DNA of 64,000 nt, taken from Streptomyces vinaceus. Lineage in GTDB: Bacteria > Actinomycetota > Actinomycetes > Streptomycetales > Streptomycetaceae. Both the position numbers and the translations under genes were made by a program. Positions within the stretch are counted from its first letter, which is position 1. The number at the start of each line of letters is the position of its first letter. Shown here piece after piece: positions 35,315 to 43,318 of the stretch. Below the pieces are notes generated by a model, which saw only the letters and a list, made by a program, of their open reading frames with translations, had not been told where the DNA came from and did no database searches. The DNA lies in contig NZ_CP023692.1 of assembly GCF_008704935.1 (NCBI RefSeq), positions 6,301,501 through 6,365,500 of the forward strand, in the 5' to 3' direction.

Positions 35315-36553
35315 CTAGTTGCCGACGCGGCGGCGCACGTCCTGGAAGGCGGTGTAGTTGGCGATCAGCTCGATCTGCCCGGGCGGCGCCAGCTGCACGG
35401 CCTCGTCGAGGGTCTCGCACACGCGGAAGTCCAGGCCCGCGACCTCCAGGCGGACCGCGAGGTCCAGCTTGCGGTCGCCGATCACGAAGATCGGGTGCCC
35501 GGCCAGCCGCGGGTAGTCCACGTCCCACAGCCAGGAGGTGTCCGTGCCGTCGGCGCCGCGCGCGTTCACCGAGAGGATCACCGGGGTCGGCGGCGGGTCG
35601 ATCAGCGAAAACGTTTCGAGCCAGCCCGCCGGGTTCTTCGCGAGCAGCAGGCGCAGCTCACGGCCCTGGAAGGTGATCACGTCGTAGCGGCCGGCGACGG
35701 CCTGCACCTGGTACATGCGCTCCAGCGCCACCTGCGGCGGGACGCCGAAGACGGCGGCCACGGCGGCCGAGGTGGCGGCGTTCGCCTTGTTGGCGCGGCC
35801 GGGCAGCTGGAGGTGGATCGGCCAGGCCGAGCCGTGCGGGTCCAGTACGTGGTCCCCGGACAGCACCCAGCTCGGGGTGGGGCGCCGGAACCCGCACTCG
35901 CCGCAGAACCAGTCGTCCCCGGGGCGCTGCATGACGCCACCGCAGGAGGGGCACGACCAGGCGTCGTCCTTCCACTCCTGGCCGGCGGCGACCCACACCA
36001 CGTTCTGCGAGGAGGAGGCCGACCACACGATGAGCGGGTCGTCGCAGTTGGCGACGATGACGGCCTTGGAGCCCTGGAGGCCCTCGCGCCACTTCTCCGC
36101 GAGCATGCGGGTCTCGGCGGCGCGGTCCAGCTGGTCGCGGGAGAGGTTCAGCAGGGCGATCACCTTGGGGGTGACGTCCCGGGCCACTCCGGCGAGGTAC
36201 TTCTCGTCCACCTCGATGACGCCGTACTTGGCGTCCGAGCCGCCCGCGAGGGCGGAGGTGATGCCGGCCGGCATGTTCGCGCCGAGGGCGTTGGAGACGA
36301 CCGGACCGCTGGCCCGCAGGGCCTCGGCGATCAGCCGGGTCGTCGTGGTCTTGCCGTTCGTCGCGGAGACGAGGACGACGTCGAGATGCTGCGCGAGCGC
36401 TCCGAGGAGATCGGGGTCGAGTTTGAGTGCGACCTTCCCGCCGATCACCGATCCGCTTCCGCGTCCCGCGGCCCGCGACACCGCCGCCGCGGCCTTGCCC
36501 GCCGTCACGGCCAGCTTGGCCCGCGGCGAAAGCGGCTCTGTGTTGCCTGCCAT
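35315..36553 (-). CDS. murT: Lipid II isoglutaminyl synthase, Mur ligase subunit
   Basis: A 412-residue Mur-ligase-like ATPase. The P-loop is SATNGKTTTTRL, followed by NLSRDQLDR and the internal zinc ribbon CPSCGG...CGECGF that is specific to MurT. The C-terminal DUF1727 region (PTPVILSVNARGADGTDTSWLWDVD, seen as NARGADGTDTSWLWD) holds the catalytic aspartate. Together with GatD it makes D-isoglutamine in the peptidoglycan stem. It is the first gene of the operon. Confidence 0.95.
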   Translation of the reverse strand: MAGNTEPLSPRAKLAVTAGKAAAAVSRAAGRGSGSVIGGKVALKLDPDLLGALAQHLDVVLVSATNGKTTTTRLIAEALRASGPVVSNALGANMPAGITSALAGGSDAKYGVIEVDEKYLAGVARDVTPKVIALLNLSRDQLDRAAETRMLAEKWREGLQGSKAVIVANCDDPLIVWSASSSQNVVWVAAGQEWKDDAWSCPSCGGVMQRPGDDWFCGECGFRRPTPSWVLSGDHVLDPHGSAWPIHLQLPGRANKANAATSAAVAAVFGVPPQVALERMYQVQAVAGRYDVITFQGRELRLLLAKNPAGWLETFSLIDPPPTPVILSVNARGADGTDTSWLWDVDYPRLAGHPIFVIGDRKLDLAVRLEVAGLDFRVCETLDEAVQLAPPGQIELIANYTAFQDVRRRVGN

Positions 36554-36675
36554 CGTCCCTTGTCCTCCTTGCGTCGGTCGGCCCCAGCCTATCCAGTACC
36601 GGCCGGGGCCTTGACCGCGGCGCCCCAGGGCGCCGCAGATCTCCTCATATATTCGCCCGTCGTACCCTTACGGCC

Positions 36676-37239
36676 ATGCGACAGCGCCCCATCCCCGGTA
36701 CCACCGGCCTCGTCCGCACCATGAGCCTGCTGGGCGACCCGGTGCTCCACTCGCCGTGCGAGGAGGTCACCGCGTTCGGTCCGGCCCTCGGCCGGCTCGT
36801 CGAGGACATGTTCGCGACGATGTACGCCGCCGAGGGCGTCGGCCTCGCCGCGAACCAGATCGGCGTCGGGCAGCGGGTGTTCGTGTACGACTGCCCCGAC
36901 GACGAGGACGTGCGCCACGTCGGGCACATCGTCAACCCCCGCCTCGTGGCGGCCGACGGGGACGAGTTCCGCGGCCCCGAGGGGTGCCTGTCGCTGCCCG
37001 GTCTGGAGGCGGGCACCGTCCGGTTCGACCGCGCGGTCGTCGAGGGGGTCACCTCCGACGGCGCGCCCGTACGGATCGAGGGGACCGGCTTCTTCGCGCG
37101 CTGCCTCCAGCACGAGTGCGACCACCTCGACGGCACGGTCTACGCGGACCGGGTCACGGGTCTGCGTGCCCGGCGGCTGCGGCGGGCGATCCGCAAGACG
37201 CCGTGGGGCGCGCGGGCCGCGGCGGCCGCTCGGAGCTGA
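36676..37239 (+). CDS. def: Peptide deformylase
   Basis: A 187-residue metalloenzyme that removes the formyl group from nascent proteins. All three motifs are present: GVGLAANQIG, EGCLS (metal Cys) and HECDHLDG (two metal His and catalytic Glu). The length fits a standard bacterial enzyme. Because most genomes have a housekeeping copy next to fmt, this isolated copy, divergent from murT, is probably a paralogue. The ATG 36676 start lies in the 121-base gap after murT. Confidence 0.95.
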   Translation: MRQRPIPGTTGLVRTMSLLGDPVLHSPCEEVTAFGPALGRLVEDMFATMYAAEGVGLAANQIGVGQRVFVYDCPDDEDVRHVGHIVNPRLVAADGDEFRGPEGCLSLPGLEAGTVRFDRAVVEGVTSDGAPVRIEGTGFFARCLQHECDHLDGTVYADRVTGLRARRLRRAIRKTPWGARAAAAARS

Positions 37240-37263
37240 GCGGCGGTTCCCGCCCGGGAGCCC

Positions 37264-37908
37264 CTAGAACCCCGGGCCGTCCACGCGGTTGCCGGCCGTG
37301 GCCAGCCGGCCCCACAGCAGGTCGGTGAGTCCGGTGACCAACTCCGCGCGCTCGCAGGGGCGCTCGCCGAGCCACCAGTCGCCGGCGGCGTGCATCATGC
37401 CGACGATCCCGTGGCCCCAGATCCGGGCCAGGCGCTCGCCGCCGGGGCCGAGGTCCACCCGCTCGCCGATGACGTCGGCGAGCTCCTCGCCGAGCCGGCG
37501 CAGCAGCGGGGCCGAGTGCACGCCCACGTCGAAGCCCTTCTCGGCGGCCTGGGAGTCCTCGGCGGGATGCATGAGGAACCGGTAGACCTGCGGCCGGGCC
37601 TCGATGGCCGCGAGGTAGGTGTCGAGGGTGGACTCCACGCGGCTGCGGCGCTCGGCGGGGGCGTCGAGCGCGGCCCGCAGCGAGTCGAGCAGCGCGTCGG
37701 TGTGCCGGACGGCGAGGGCCTGGTAGAGCCCGGCCTTGTCGCCGAAGTGCCGGTAGAGGATCGGCTTGGTGATGCCGGCCTCCGCCGCGATGGCGTTCAT
37801 GGACGCCTTGGGCCCGTCCCTGAGGACGACCCGGTCGGCCGCTTCGAGCAGCTCCCGCCTGCGGCGCTCGGCCGTTCCCGGTTCGCCGGCCTGCTGAGTG
37901 GTCTCCAT
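37264..37908 (-). CDS. TetR-family transcriptional regulator
   Basis: A 214-residue regulator. The N-terminal HTH (residues 16-62) reads RRRELLEAADRVVLRDGPKASMNAIAAEAGITKPILYRHFGDKAGLY (key parts MNAIAAEAGITKPILYRHFGDK). The C-terminal helical part is the TetR_C type found near fatty-acid degradation genes. It is divergent from an acyl-CoA dehydrogenase gene with repeated GTTAC/GTAAC sites between, so it most likely represses both, responding to an acyl-CoA. Confidence 0.93.
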   Translation of the reverse strand: METTQQAGEPGTAERRRRELLEAADRVVLRDGPKASMNAIAAEAGITKPILYRHFGDKAGLYQALAVRHTDALLDSLRAALDAPAERRSRVESTLDTYLAAIEARPQVYRFLMHPAEDSQAAEKGFDVGVHSAPLLRRLGEELADVIGERVDLGPGGERLARIWGHGIVGMMHAAGDWWLGERPCERAELVTGLTDLLWGRLATAGNRVDGPGF

Positions 37909-38032
37909 GACGTGTTTCTCTCCCCGCCCTTGCGATGGTGCGTGACGCCCACGCAACGTAACACCCCGCACACCCTCGCGATCGAATCGGCCGCCGCGCC
38001 CCCGGCTCGGCCGTGACGCTGCTTGACAGTGG

Positions 38033-38088
38033 CTACTCACCGGTAACACACTGTGGCCACCGTATGGGTTACCGCTAGTAACACACTG
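38033..38088. promoter_or_regulatory. Paired operator sites for the TetR regulator
   Basis: GTTAC-CGCTA-GTAAC (38068-38082) is an inverted repeat. The reverse of 38033-38047 (GTTACCGGTGAGTAG) is a related copy. An 11-base direct repeat GTAACACACTG occurs at 38043-38053 and 38078-38088, 35 bases apart. TTGACA at 38023-38028 could be a -35 element for the dehydrogenase gene. The layout suggests cooperative binding by the adjacent TetR protein. Confidence 0.6.
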
Positions 38089-38112
38089 GTGGACGCACAG
38101 CTGGAGGGGAAC

Positions 38113-39345
38113 ATGGCGGAGTTCACCATGGAGCTCAATGACGACCAGAAGCAGGTACGCGACTGGATCCACGGCTTCGCGGCCGAGGTGATCCGGCCCG
38201 CCGCCGCGGAATGGGACGAGCGCGAAGAGACTCCGTGGCCCGTCATCCAGGAGGCCGCGAAGGTCGGGATCTACTCGCTCGACTTCTACGCCCAGCAGTT
38301 CTTCGACCCTACCGGCCTGGGCATCCCGATGGCCATGGAGGAGCTGTTCTGGGGCGACGCGGGCATCGCCCTGTCGATCGTCGGTACCGGGCTCGCGGCC
38401 ATCGGCGTCGTCGCCAACGGCACCGAGGAGCAGATCGGGACCTGGATCCCGCAGATGTACGGCACCCCCGACGACGTGAAGGTCGCCGCCTTCTGCTCCT
38501 CCGAGCCGGACGCCGGATCCGACGTCGGCTCGATGCGCACCCGCGCCGTCTACGACCAGGCCAAGGACGAGTGGGTGCTCAACGGCACCAAGACCTGGGC
38601 GACCAACGGCGGCATCGCCAACGTCCACATCGTCGTCGCCGTGGTCGACCCCGACCTCGGCACCAAGGGCCACGCCTCCTTCATCGTGCCGCCGAACACC
38701 CCGGGCCTGTCCCAGGGCCAGAAGTTCAAGAAGCACGGCATCCGCGCCTCGCACACCGCCGAGGTGGTCCTGGAGGACGTCCGCGTCCCCGGCTCCTGCC
38801 TGCTCGGCGGCAAGGAGAAGCTGGACGAGCGGCTCGCGCGGGCCCACGAACGGGCCAGGGCCGGCGGCGCCGGCGAGCGTGTGAAGAACGCGGCCATGGC
38901 CACCTTCGAGGCCTCCCGCCCGGCCGTCGGCGCCATGGCCGTCGGCACGGCGCGCGCCGCGTACGAGGTCGCCCTCGACTACGCCAAGACCCGTACGCAG
39001 TTCGGCCGTCCGATCATCGACAACCAGGGGGTGGCCTTCCAGCTCGCCGACATGCGGACCTCCATCGACGCGGCGCGGCTGCTCGTGTGGCGGGCCTCCT
39101 GGATGGCCGTCGCGGGCAAGCCCTTCACCTCCGCCGAGGGCTCCATGTCGAAGCTGTTCGCGAGCGAGGTCGCCAAGAAGGTGACCGCGCAGGCGGTCCA
39201 GATCCTCGGCGGCAACGGCTTCACCCGCGAGTACCCGGTGGAGCGCATGCACCGCGACAGCGCCATTTACACCATCTTCGAGGGCACCAGCGAGATCCAG
39301 CGCCTCGTGATCGCCCGCACGATCTCGCAGATGCCGATCCGCTAG
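38113..39345 (+). CDS. Acyl-CoA dehydrogenase
   Basis: A 410-residue flavoenzyme of fatty-acid beta-oxidation type. It has CSSEPDAGSDVGSMRT, KFKKHGIRASHTAEVVLEDV, the QILGGNGFTREYPVERM block and the catalytic glutamate in IFEGTSEIQRL. An insertion rich in charged residues (LDERLARAHERARAGGAGERV) after LLGG is also seen in actinobacterial relatives. ATG 38113 is chosen by homology and GGAGGGGAAC upstream. It is under probable control of the divergent TetR regulator. Substrate chain length unknown. Confidence 0.94.
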   Translation: MAEFTMELNDDQKQVRDWIHGFAAEVIRPAAAEWDEREETPWPVIQEAAKVGIYSLDFYAQQFFDPTGLGIPMAMEELFWGDAGIALSIVGTGLAAIGVVANGTEEQIGTWIPQMYGTPDDVKVAAFCSSEPDAGSDVGSMRTRAVYDQAKDEWVLNGTKTWATNGGIANVHIVVAVVDPDLGTKGHASFIVPPNTPGLSQGQKFKKHGIRASHTAEVVLEDVRVPGSCLLGGKEKLDERLARAHERARAGGAGERVKNAAMATFEASRPAVGAMAVGTARAAYEVALDYAKTRTQFGRPIIDNQGVAFQLADMRTSIDAARLLVWRASWMAVAGKPFTSAEGSMSKLFASEVAKKVTAQAVQILGGNGFTREYPVERMHRDSAIYTIFEGTSEIQRLVIARTISQMPIR

Positions 39346-39365
39346 CGGCCCGGCGCCGACCCGCC

Positions 39366-39407
39366 GTGCCTCACGACCGGGTCCGCCCGTGCACGGGCGT
39401 GAGGCAC
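39366..39407. terminator. Terminator overlapping the 3' end of the membrane protein gene
   Basis: GTGCCTCACG and CGTGAGGCAC pair over 10 bases, with the palindrome CCCGTGCACGGG in the loop. The stop codon of the minus-strand gene (39371-39373) lies in the first arm. It separates convergent genes. Confidence 0.65.
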
Positions 39408-40138
39408 AGCGAGTGCGGGTCCTCGACCCACTGGTCGGGGACGCTGATCAGGTCGCCGTCGGCGCAGTCCGCGCCGCCGGTGCCGCGCTCCTTGGTGACC
39501 AGGTACGCGGCCAGCGGGGAACCGCAGGGCTCCGGAATCAGCTTCTCGTTGCGCAGTTGGTCCGCGTCGCGCACGCACGTCCCGATGGCCGGCCCGGTCG
39601 GCGGCCCGTCGTCCCCGGCCGCCAGGCCCAGCAGTACGAGGAGGGGCGGCGCCAAGGCGATCAGCACGGCCGCCGTCAGGAAGACCAGCGCCGGCGGCCG
39701 GCGCCACAGCGGCCTGCCGGGGCTCAGTGAGGGCACGATGGCGCCGGCGGGGGGAGCGAGCCTGAGGAACCGCGACCGTGCGCCGAGGTTCATCAGCAGG
39801 GTGACGGGCGTGATGAACACGGAGAGCGGGCCCCACCAGCCCTGCCACAGCGTGTCCGCGGACATCTTCCGGTAGGTGGCGAGCCCGCAGTCGCGGCAGA
39901 ACGGCCCCTCCTGGCGCAGGAACCGCATCAGCACCAGCATGCCCTGATGCCCGCGCACGGTGGCCCGCGCGGCCGGCTGGGCCCCGCACACGCGGCAGCC
40001 GTACGGGGCCTGCGGCACCGGCCCGTGGCCGTACGGGACCGCCTGCGGCGGCACCCCGTACGGGAGGTGGGGGCCGCCCTGCTGCGGGCCGTACGGGTGG
40101 TAGGGGCCGGCGCCGTGCTGCGGTGGCGGAGTGGCCAC
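39371..40138 (-). CDS. Putative membrane protein with N-terminal Pro/Gly region and zinc-binding cysteines
   Basis: A 255-residue protein. Residues 1-45 are Pro, Gly, Tyr and His rich (YHPYGPQQGGPHLPYG). Then CRVCGAQP and, 38 residues later, FCRDCGLATYRKM form a likely zinc ribbon. Two hydrophobic helices follow (LSVFITPVTLLMNL and the LVFLTAAVLIALAPPLLVLLGL stretch, seen as LTAAVLIALAPPLLVLLGL). The outside C-terminal domain has four cysteines and a CLTPV end. GTG 40138 has AGGAGA 5 bases upstream; ATG 40186 is less likely. I do not know the function. Confidence 0.8.
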   Translation of the reverse strand: MATPPPQHGAGPYHPYGPQQGGPHLPYGVPPQAVPYGHGPVPQAPYGCRVCGAQPAARATVRGHQGMLVLMRFLRQEGPFCRDCGLATYRKMSADTLWQGWWGPLSVFITPVTLLMNLGARSRFLRLAPPAGAIVPSLSPGRPLWRRPPALVFLTAAVLIALAPPLLVLLGLAAGDDGPPTGPAIGTCVRDADQLRNEKLIPEPCGSPLAAYLVTKERGTGGADCADGDLISVPDQWVEDPHSLCLTPVHGRTRS

Positions 40139-40205
40139 GGATCTCTCCTCGGGTCTCGCGGTGATCAAAGGGTGCTCGGTGATCACGGCACCCTAGCCCG
40201 CGCCG

Positions 40206-40664
40206 TCATGCCCGCAGCAGCCGGGCGAGGGCCCGTGAGAAGAGCAGCCGGCCGGCCGCCGCGACCAGGGGGTCGAAGCGGCGGCCCAGGCCGCGTACGC
40301 GCAGCTCCTCGCGCCACTCCACCACCGATCCGCCGGCCGGACCGGGGCGGACCTCGATCTCCGCCCAGCCCGTGACCGCGCGGCCGCGCTTCTCCAGCCG
40401 GACCAGTCCCGGCGAGGCGTCGGCCGGGGGCCGCCAGAGCACGACTTCCATGGGGTCGTCGAACGTGATCCTGCCCACTCCCGTGCGCGCCGTGAAGCGC
40501 GTTCCGGCGCGCGTGGGCGGCGCCGTCCCGATGATCGTCCGCGTGAGCGGAACCTGGGCGCCGTGGCGTTCCCAGTCCGTGACCCGCAGCCACGCGGCGG
40601 CGGGCCGGAGAGGGGTTCGGTGAACGATCCGAATACCGGGCATGAGCGCATGGTAAGCGGGCAT
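40206..40664 (-). CDS. SRPBCC-family (START-like) protein
   Basis: A 152-residue protein of the polyketide-cyclase/dehydrase fold. Signs are IRIVHRTPLRPAAAWLRVTDWERHG, TRTIIGTAPPTRAGTRFTARTGVGRITFDDPMEVV (parts RAGTRFTARTG and DDPMEVVLW) and the long C-terminal helix FDPLVAAAGRLLFSRALARLLRA. Such proteins bind lipids or other hydrophobic molecules. ATG 40664 is used; ATG 40643 is an alternative without a ribosome site. Confidence 0.85.
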   Translation of the reverse strand: MPAYHALMPGIRIVHRTPLRPAAAWLRVTDWERHGAQVPLTRTIIGTAPPTRAGTRFTARTGVGRITFDDPMEVVLWRPPADASPGLVRLEKRGRAVTGWAEIEVRPGPAGGSVVEWREELRVRGLGRRFDPLVAAAGRLLFSRALARLLRA

Positions 40665-40798
40665 ACACACCCTGAACTGGATCCCCGATATGGGTTCCGT
40701 CCGGGGGCGGCGATCAGCAATACTCACCGCCACCGTGGATCGCGGATTCGACCGGGTGACCACCGGCCCTCCCGCCCCACACTGCGAGGAGGTGCGCC

Positions 40799-40984
40799 AT
40801 GTGCTCCCACCAGCCCCCCTGCCCGTCCGCCGACAGCGCCGACCACGACGCCGCCCGCACCGTGGCCTTCCGCCCAGAACAGGGCTGGAGCCTGCTCTGC
40901 AACGGCCTGGTGGTCTTCGACGACACCGGTGAGCTGCTCCCCGACGGCCGTGCGGTGGAACCCCGCCGCCCGGCCCTGGTCTGA
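40799..40984 (+). CDS. DUF5999-family small protein
   Basis: A 61-residue protein with the pattern MCSHQPPCPSADSADHDAAR, then AFRPEQGWSLLCNGLVVFDDTGELLPDGR (parts PEQGWSLLCNGLV and DTGELLPDG). This is a well-conserved Streptomyces family of unknown function. The Cys-x-His and following Cys near the start could bind a metal. GAGGAGG lies 7 bases upstream of ATG. Confidence 0.92.
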   Translation: MCSHQPPCPSADSADHDAARTVAFRPEQGWSLLCNGLVVFDDTGELLPDGRAVEPRRPALV

Positions 40985-40997
40985 GCGAGGAGGCCGC

Positions 40998-41090
40998 ATG
41001 CGCCAGCAGCTGATCCGCAAGCCCGTCCCCAAGCCCGCCCCACGAGACCTGGACCTGCGCACACCGTCGGGCAGACCCCTCCCGTACTGA
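40998..41090 (+). CDS. Putative 30-residue basic Pro-rich peptide
   Basis: ATG 40998 follows the DUF5999 gene by 13 bases and has a strong GAGGAGG site 5 bases upstream. The peptide starts MRQQLIRKPVPKPAPRD, contains KPVPKPAP and ends RPLPY before TGA. No homologue is known to me and there are no modification genes nearby. It may be a real small protein translated with the gene before it; the good ribosome site is the main support. Confidence 0.5.
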   Translation: MRQQLIRKPVPKPAPRDLDLRTPSGRPLPY

Positions 41091-41114
41091 CGGGAGCCCC
41101 GGCGTTACGCGGCC

Positions 41115-41139
41115 CCACCGGCTGGAGTTCAGCCGGTGG
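41115..41139. terminator. Terminator with the regulator stop codon in its hairpin
   Basis: CCACCGGCTG and CAGCCGGTGG form 10 perfect pairs around GAGTT. The regulator stop (41129-41131) lies at the loop border. It serves the small plus-strand genes and the opposing regulator. Confidence 0.75.
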
Positions 41140-43318
41140 ACGCCGCCGCGCCCCCCAGGAACGCGGCCTCGAAGGCCTCGTCGCCGATCGCCGCGCGGGC
41201 CTGCCGCTCGCCCAGGTCCCGCAGGGCCGTCAGCGAGGGTGACCCCATCTGCGGCCGGCCGACCGTGCGCCACCAGGCGTGTCCGGTGCCCAGCAGCCGC
41301 GCCGCGAGTTCCCCGTCGCCCAGGGCCGCCACCGCCGCCGCGAGCACGTCCAGGCCGAGCGCGATGCCGAAGCGGTCGCCGAGCAGCCGCTTCCCCGAGA
41401 GCATCGCCCGTACGTGGCGCGCCGCCTCCCCGTGGCGGCCGAGCCCGAGCGCGGCGACCGCCAGGATGTAGTCCGCGTACGCCCGCAGCCAGCGCTCGCC
41501 CAGCTCCGCGCAGGCCTCGCGCAGCCCCCGGGCCTCCTCGGCGGCCTCCTCGAAGCGCTCCAGGTCGCACAGGGCGTAGCCGGTGGCCAGCCGGCACAGC
41601 AGCCAGCCCGGGCCGCTGGTCCGCCCGCCGTGGCCGGCCCGCGCCCGCGGCCCCGCCAGCTCCAGCGCCCGTACGGGGTCACCGGGCATCAGCACCGAGA
41701 CCCCGTGCAAGTAGGCGGCGCGCAGCTCCGGCTCGGGATCCGCCAGCCGGCCCGCCGCGCGGGTGCACTCCGCGCCCAGCTGCCGGGCCGCCTCCATGTC
41801 CCCTTGGAGCAGGGCGGTCAGTCCGAGGGCCCACACGGCCTGGGCGTAGGCGGCTCCCGTGCCGGGGGCCGTGCGCAGCGCCCGCTCCAGGAAGCCGCGG
41901 CCCTCGTGGACGTGCCCGCACGAGAACCAGAAGAACCACAGGGCTCCGGCCATCTCCAGCGCCGCCGCCGGATCCGCGCCGAGGAGGTGCTCCAGCGCCG
42001 TGCGCAGCTGTGCGTGCTCGGCCGTCATCCTGCGGTACCAGTCGACCTGTTCGGGGCTCATCCAGCCCCGGTCGGCGGCCTGGCAGAGCGCCGCGTACCA
42101 GTGGGCGTGCCGGTCGGCGACGGTCTGCACCTCGCCGAGCTCGGCCAGCCAGTCGTGCCCGTACTCGCGGATGGTGTCCAGCATCCGGTAGCGGGCGCCC
42201 GCCCCCCGCTCCCGGGTGCGCCGTACGACGGACTTGGCGACCAGGCCCGCCAGGACCTGCTCCACCCGGGAGGCCGGCAGCGGTCCGCCCGAGCACACGG
42301 CCCGGGCGGCGGCGATGTCGAAGTCCCCGCTGAAGACGGACAGCCGGGCCCACAAGAGCCGTTCGACCGGCTCGCACAGTTCGTGGCTCCAGCCGATCGC
42401 GGTCCGCATCGTGCGGTGCCGGGGCTGGAGCACGCGCCCGCTGTCGGAGAGCACGGCGAAGCGGGTGCCGAGGCGCTGAGCCATCTGCTCCAGGGTCCAC
42501 AGCCGCAGCCGGGCGCCCGCGAGTTCGAGGGCGAGCGGGATCCCGTCGAGGCGGCGGCACACCTCGGCCGCGAGCCGCGCCCGTTCGGGGTCGTCGAAGG
42601 CCGCGGCGGCTTCCGGGGTCGCGGCCACGGCCCGGGCGCGGAACAGGGCGAGGGCGTCGCTGTCGGGGCCCTCGCAGGGCAGCGGGCAGACTTCGAGGAC
42701 CTGCTCGCACGGGCTGTCGAGGGGTTCGCGGGAGGTGACCAGGATCGTCAGCCCCGGGGCGGACTGCAGGAGTTCACCCACGAGGTGACGGCATTCGGCG
42801 ACCATGTGCTCGCAGGTGTCGAGGACGAGGAGCAGGTCCTTGTCGGCCATCCACGCGCACAGCTCCTCGTCGAGGGGGCGGGCGGAGTGGTCGGCCAGGC
42901 CCACCGCGTGGGCGACGGTCATGGTGAGCAGGGCGGGGTCGCGCAGCGGCGAGAGCTCCACCCACCAGACCCCGTCGGGACGGGCCTGTACGCGATCGCT
43001 GACGGCGCGCAGGGCGAGGCGGGACTTGCCGACGCCGCCGACGCCGGTGAGGGTGGTCAGCCTGCGGGAGCGCAACAGGCCGTGGAGCTCGGCGAGTTCG
43101 CTCTCCCGGCCGACGAAGCCCGGGGGGTCGGGCGGCAGGTTTCCCGGCGAGGGGCACGGAGCCGACTCGGGATCGCCGTCGGCCTCCGGGGAATCCGGCC
43201 GTTTTCTGTTGAACGCGCACTCACCGAACACGGGTGTATTGTGCGCGATCTTATGGCCCGGCCGTGCCGTTCCGTCCGGATTGCCGTCACCTCGCCGACG
43301 GGCTGCCGCGTGGCTCAC
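41129..43318 (-). CDS. AfsR/LuxR-like ATPase-TPR regulator lacking a DNA-binding domain
   Basis: A 729-residue STAND-type ATPase. PGFVGRESELAEL begins the NB-ARC-like domain near residue 65; Walker A is TLTGVGGVGKSRLA, Walker B is DLLLVLDTCEHMV, sensor region VTSREPL and GxP-type CRRLDGIPLALELAG. TPR-like helices fill the C-terminal half. Relatives have an N-terminal winged helix or a C-terminal LuxR HTH; here the chain stops at GDEAFEAAFLGGAAASTG, just where the HTH would begin. GTG 43318 overlaps the upstream gene's stop (GTGA); a shorter form from GTG near 43247 is possible. It may act by protein contact. Confidence 0.82.
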   Translation of the reverse strand: MSHAAARRRGDGNPDGTARPGHKIAHNTPVFGECAFNRKRPDSPEADGDPESAPCPSPGNLPPDPPGFVGRESELAELHGLLRSRRLTTLTGVGGVGKSRLALRAVSDRVQARPDGVWWVELSPLRDPALLTMTVAHAVGLADHSARPLDEELCAWMADKDLLLVLDTCEHMVAECRHLVGELLQSAPGLTILVTSREPLDSPCEQVLEVCPLPCEGPDSDALALFRARAVAATPEAAAAFDDPERARLAAEVCRRLDGIPLALELAGARLRLWTLEQMAQRLGTRFAVLSDSGRVLQPRHRTMRTAIGWSHELCEPVERLLWARLSVFSGDFDIAAARAVCSGGPLPASRVEQVLAGLVAKSVVRRTRERGAGARYRMLDTIREYGHDWLAELGEVQTVADRHAHWYAALCQAADRGWMSPEQVDWYRRMTAEHAQLRTALEHLLGADPAAALEMAGALWFFWFSCGHVHEGRGFLERALRTAPGTGAAYAQAVWALGLTALLQGDMEAARQLGAECTRAAGRLADPEPELRAAYLHGVSVLMPGDPVRALELAGPRARAGHGGRTSGPGWLLCRLATGYALCDLERFEEAAEEARGLREACAELGERWLRAYADYILAVAALGLGRHGEAARHVRAMLSGKRLLGDRFGIALGLDVLAAAVAALGDGELAARLLGTGHAWWRTVGRPQMGSPSLTALRDLGERQARAAIGDEAFEAAFLGGAAASTG

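Noticed and set aside
40998-41090. The 30-residue peptide as a RiPP precursor
   Set aside because: No modification, peptidase or transport gene for a RiPP is nearby, and there is no leader/core division.
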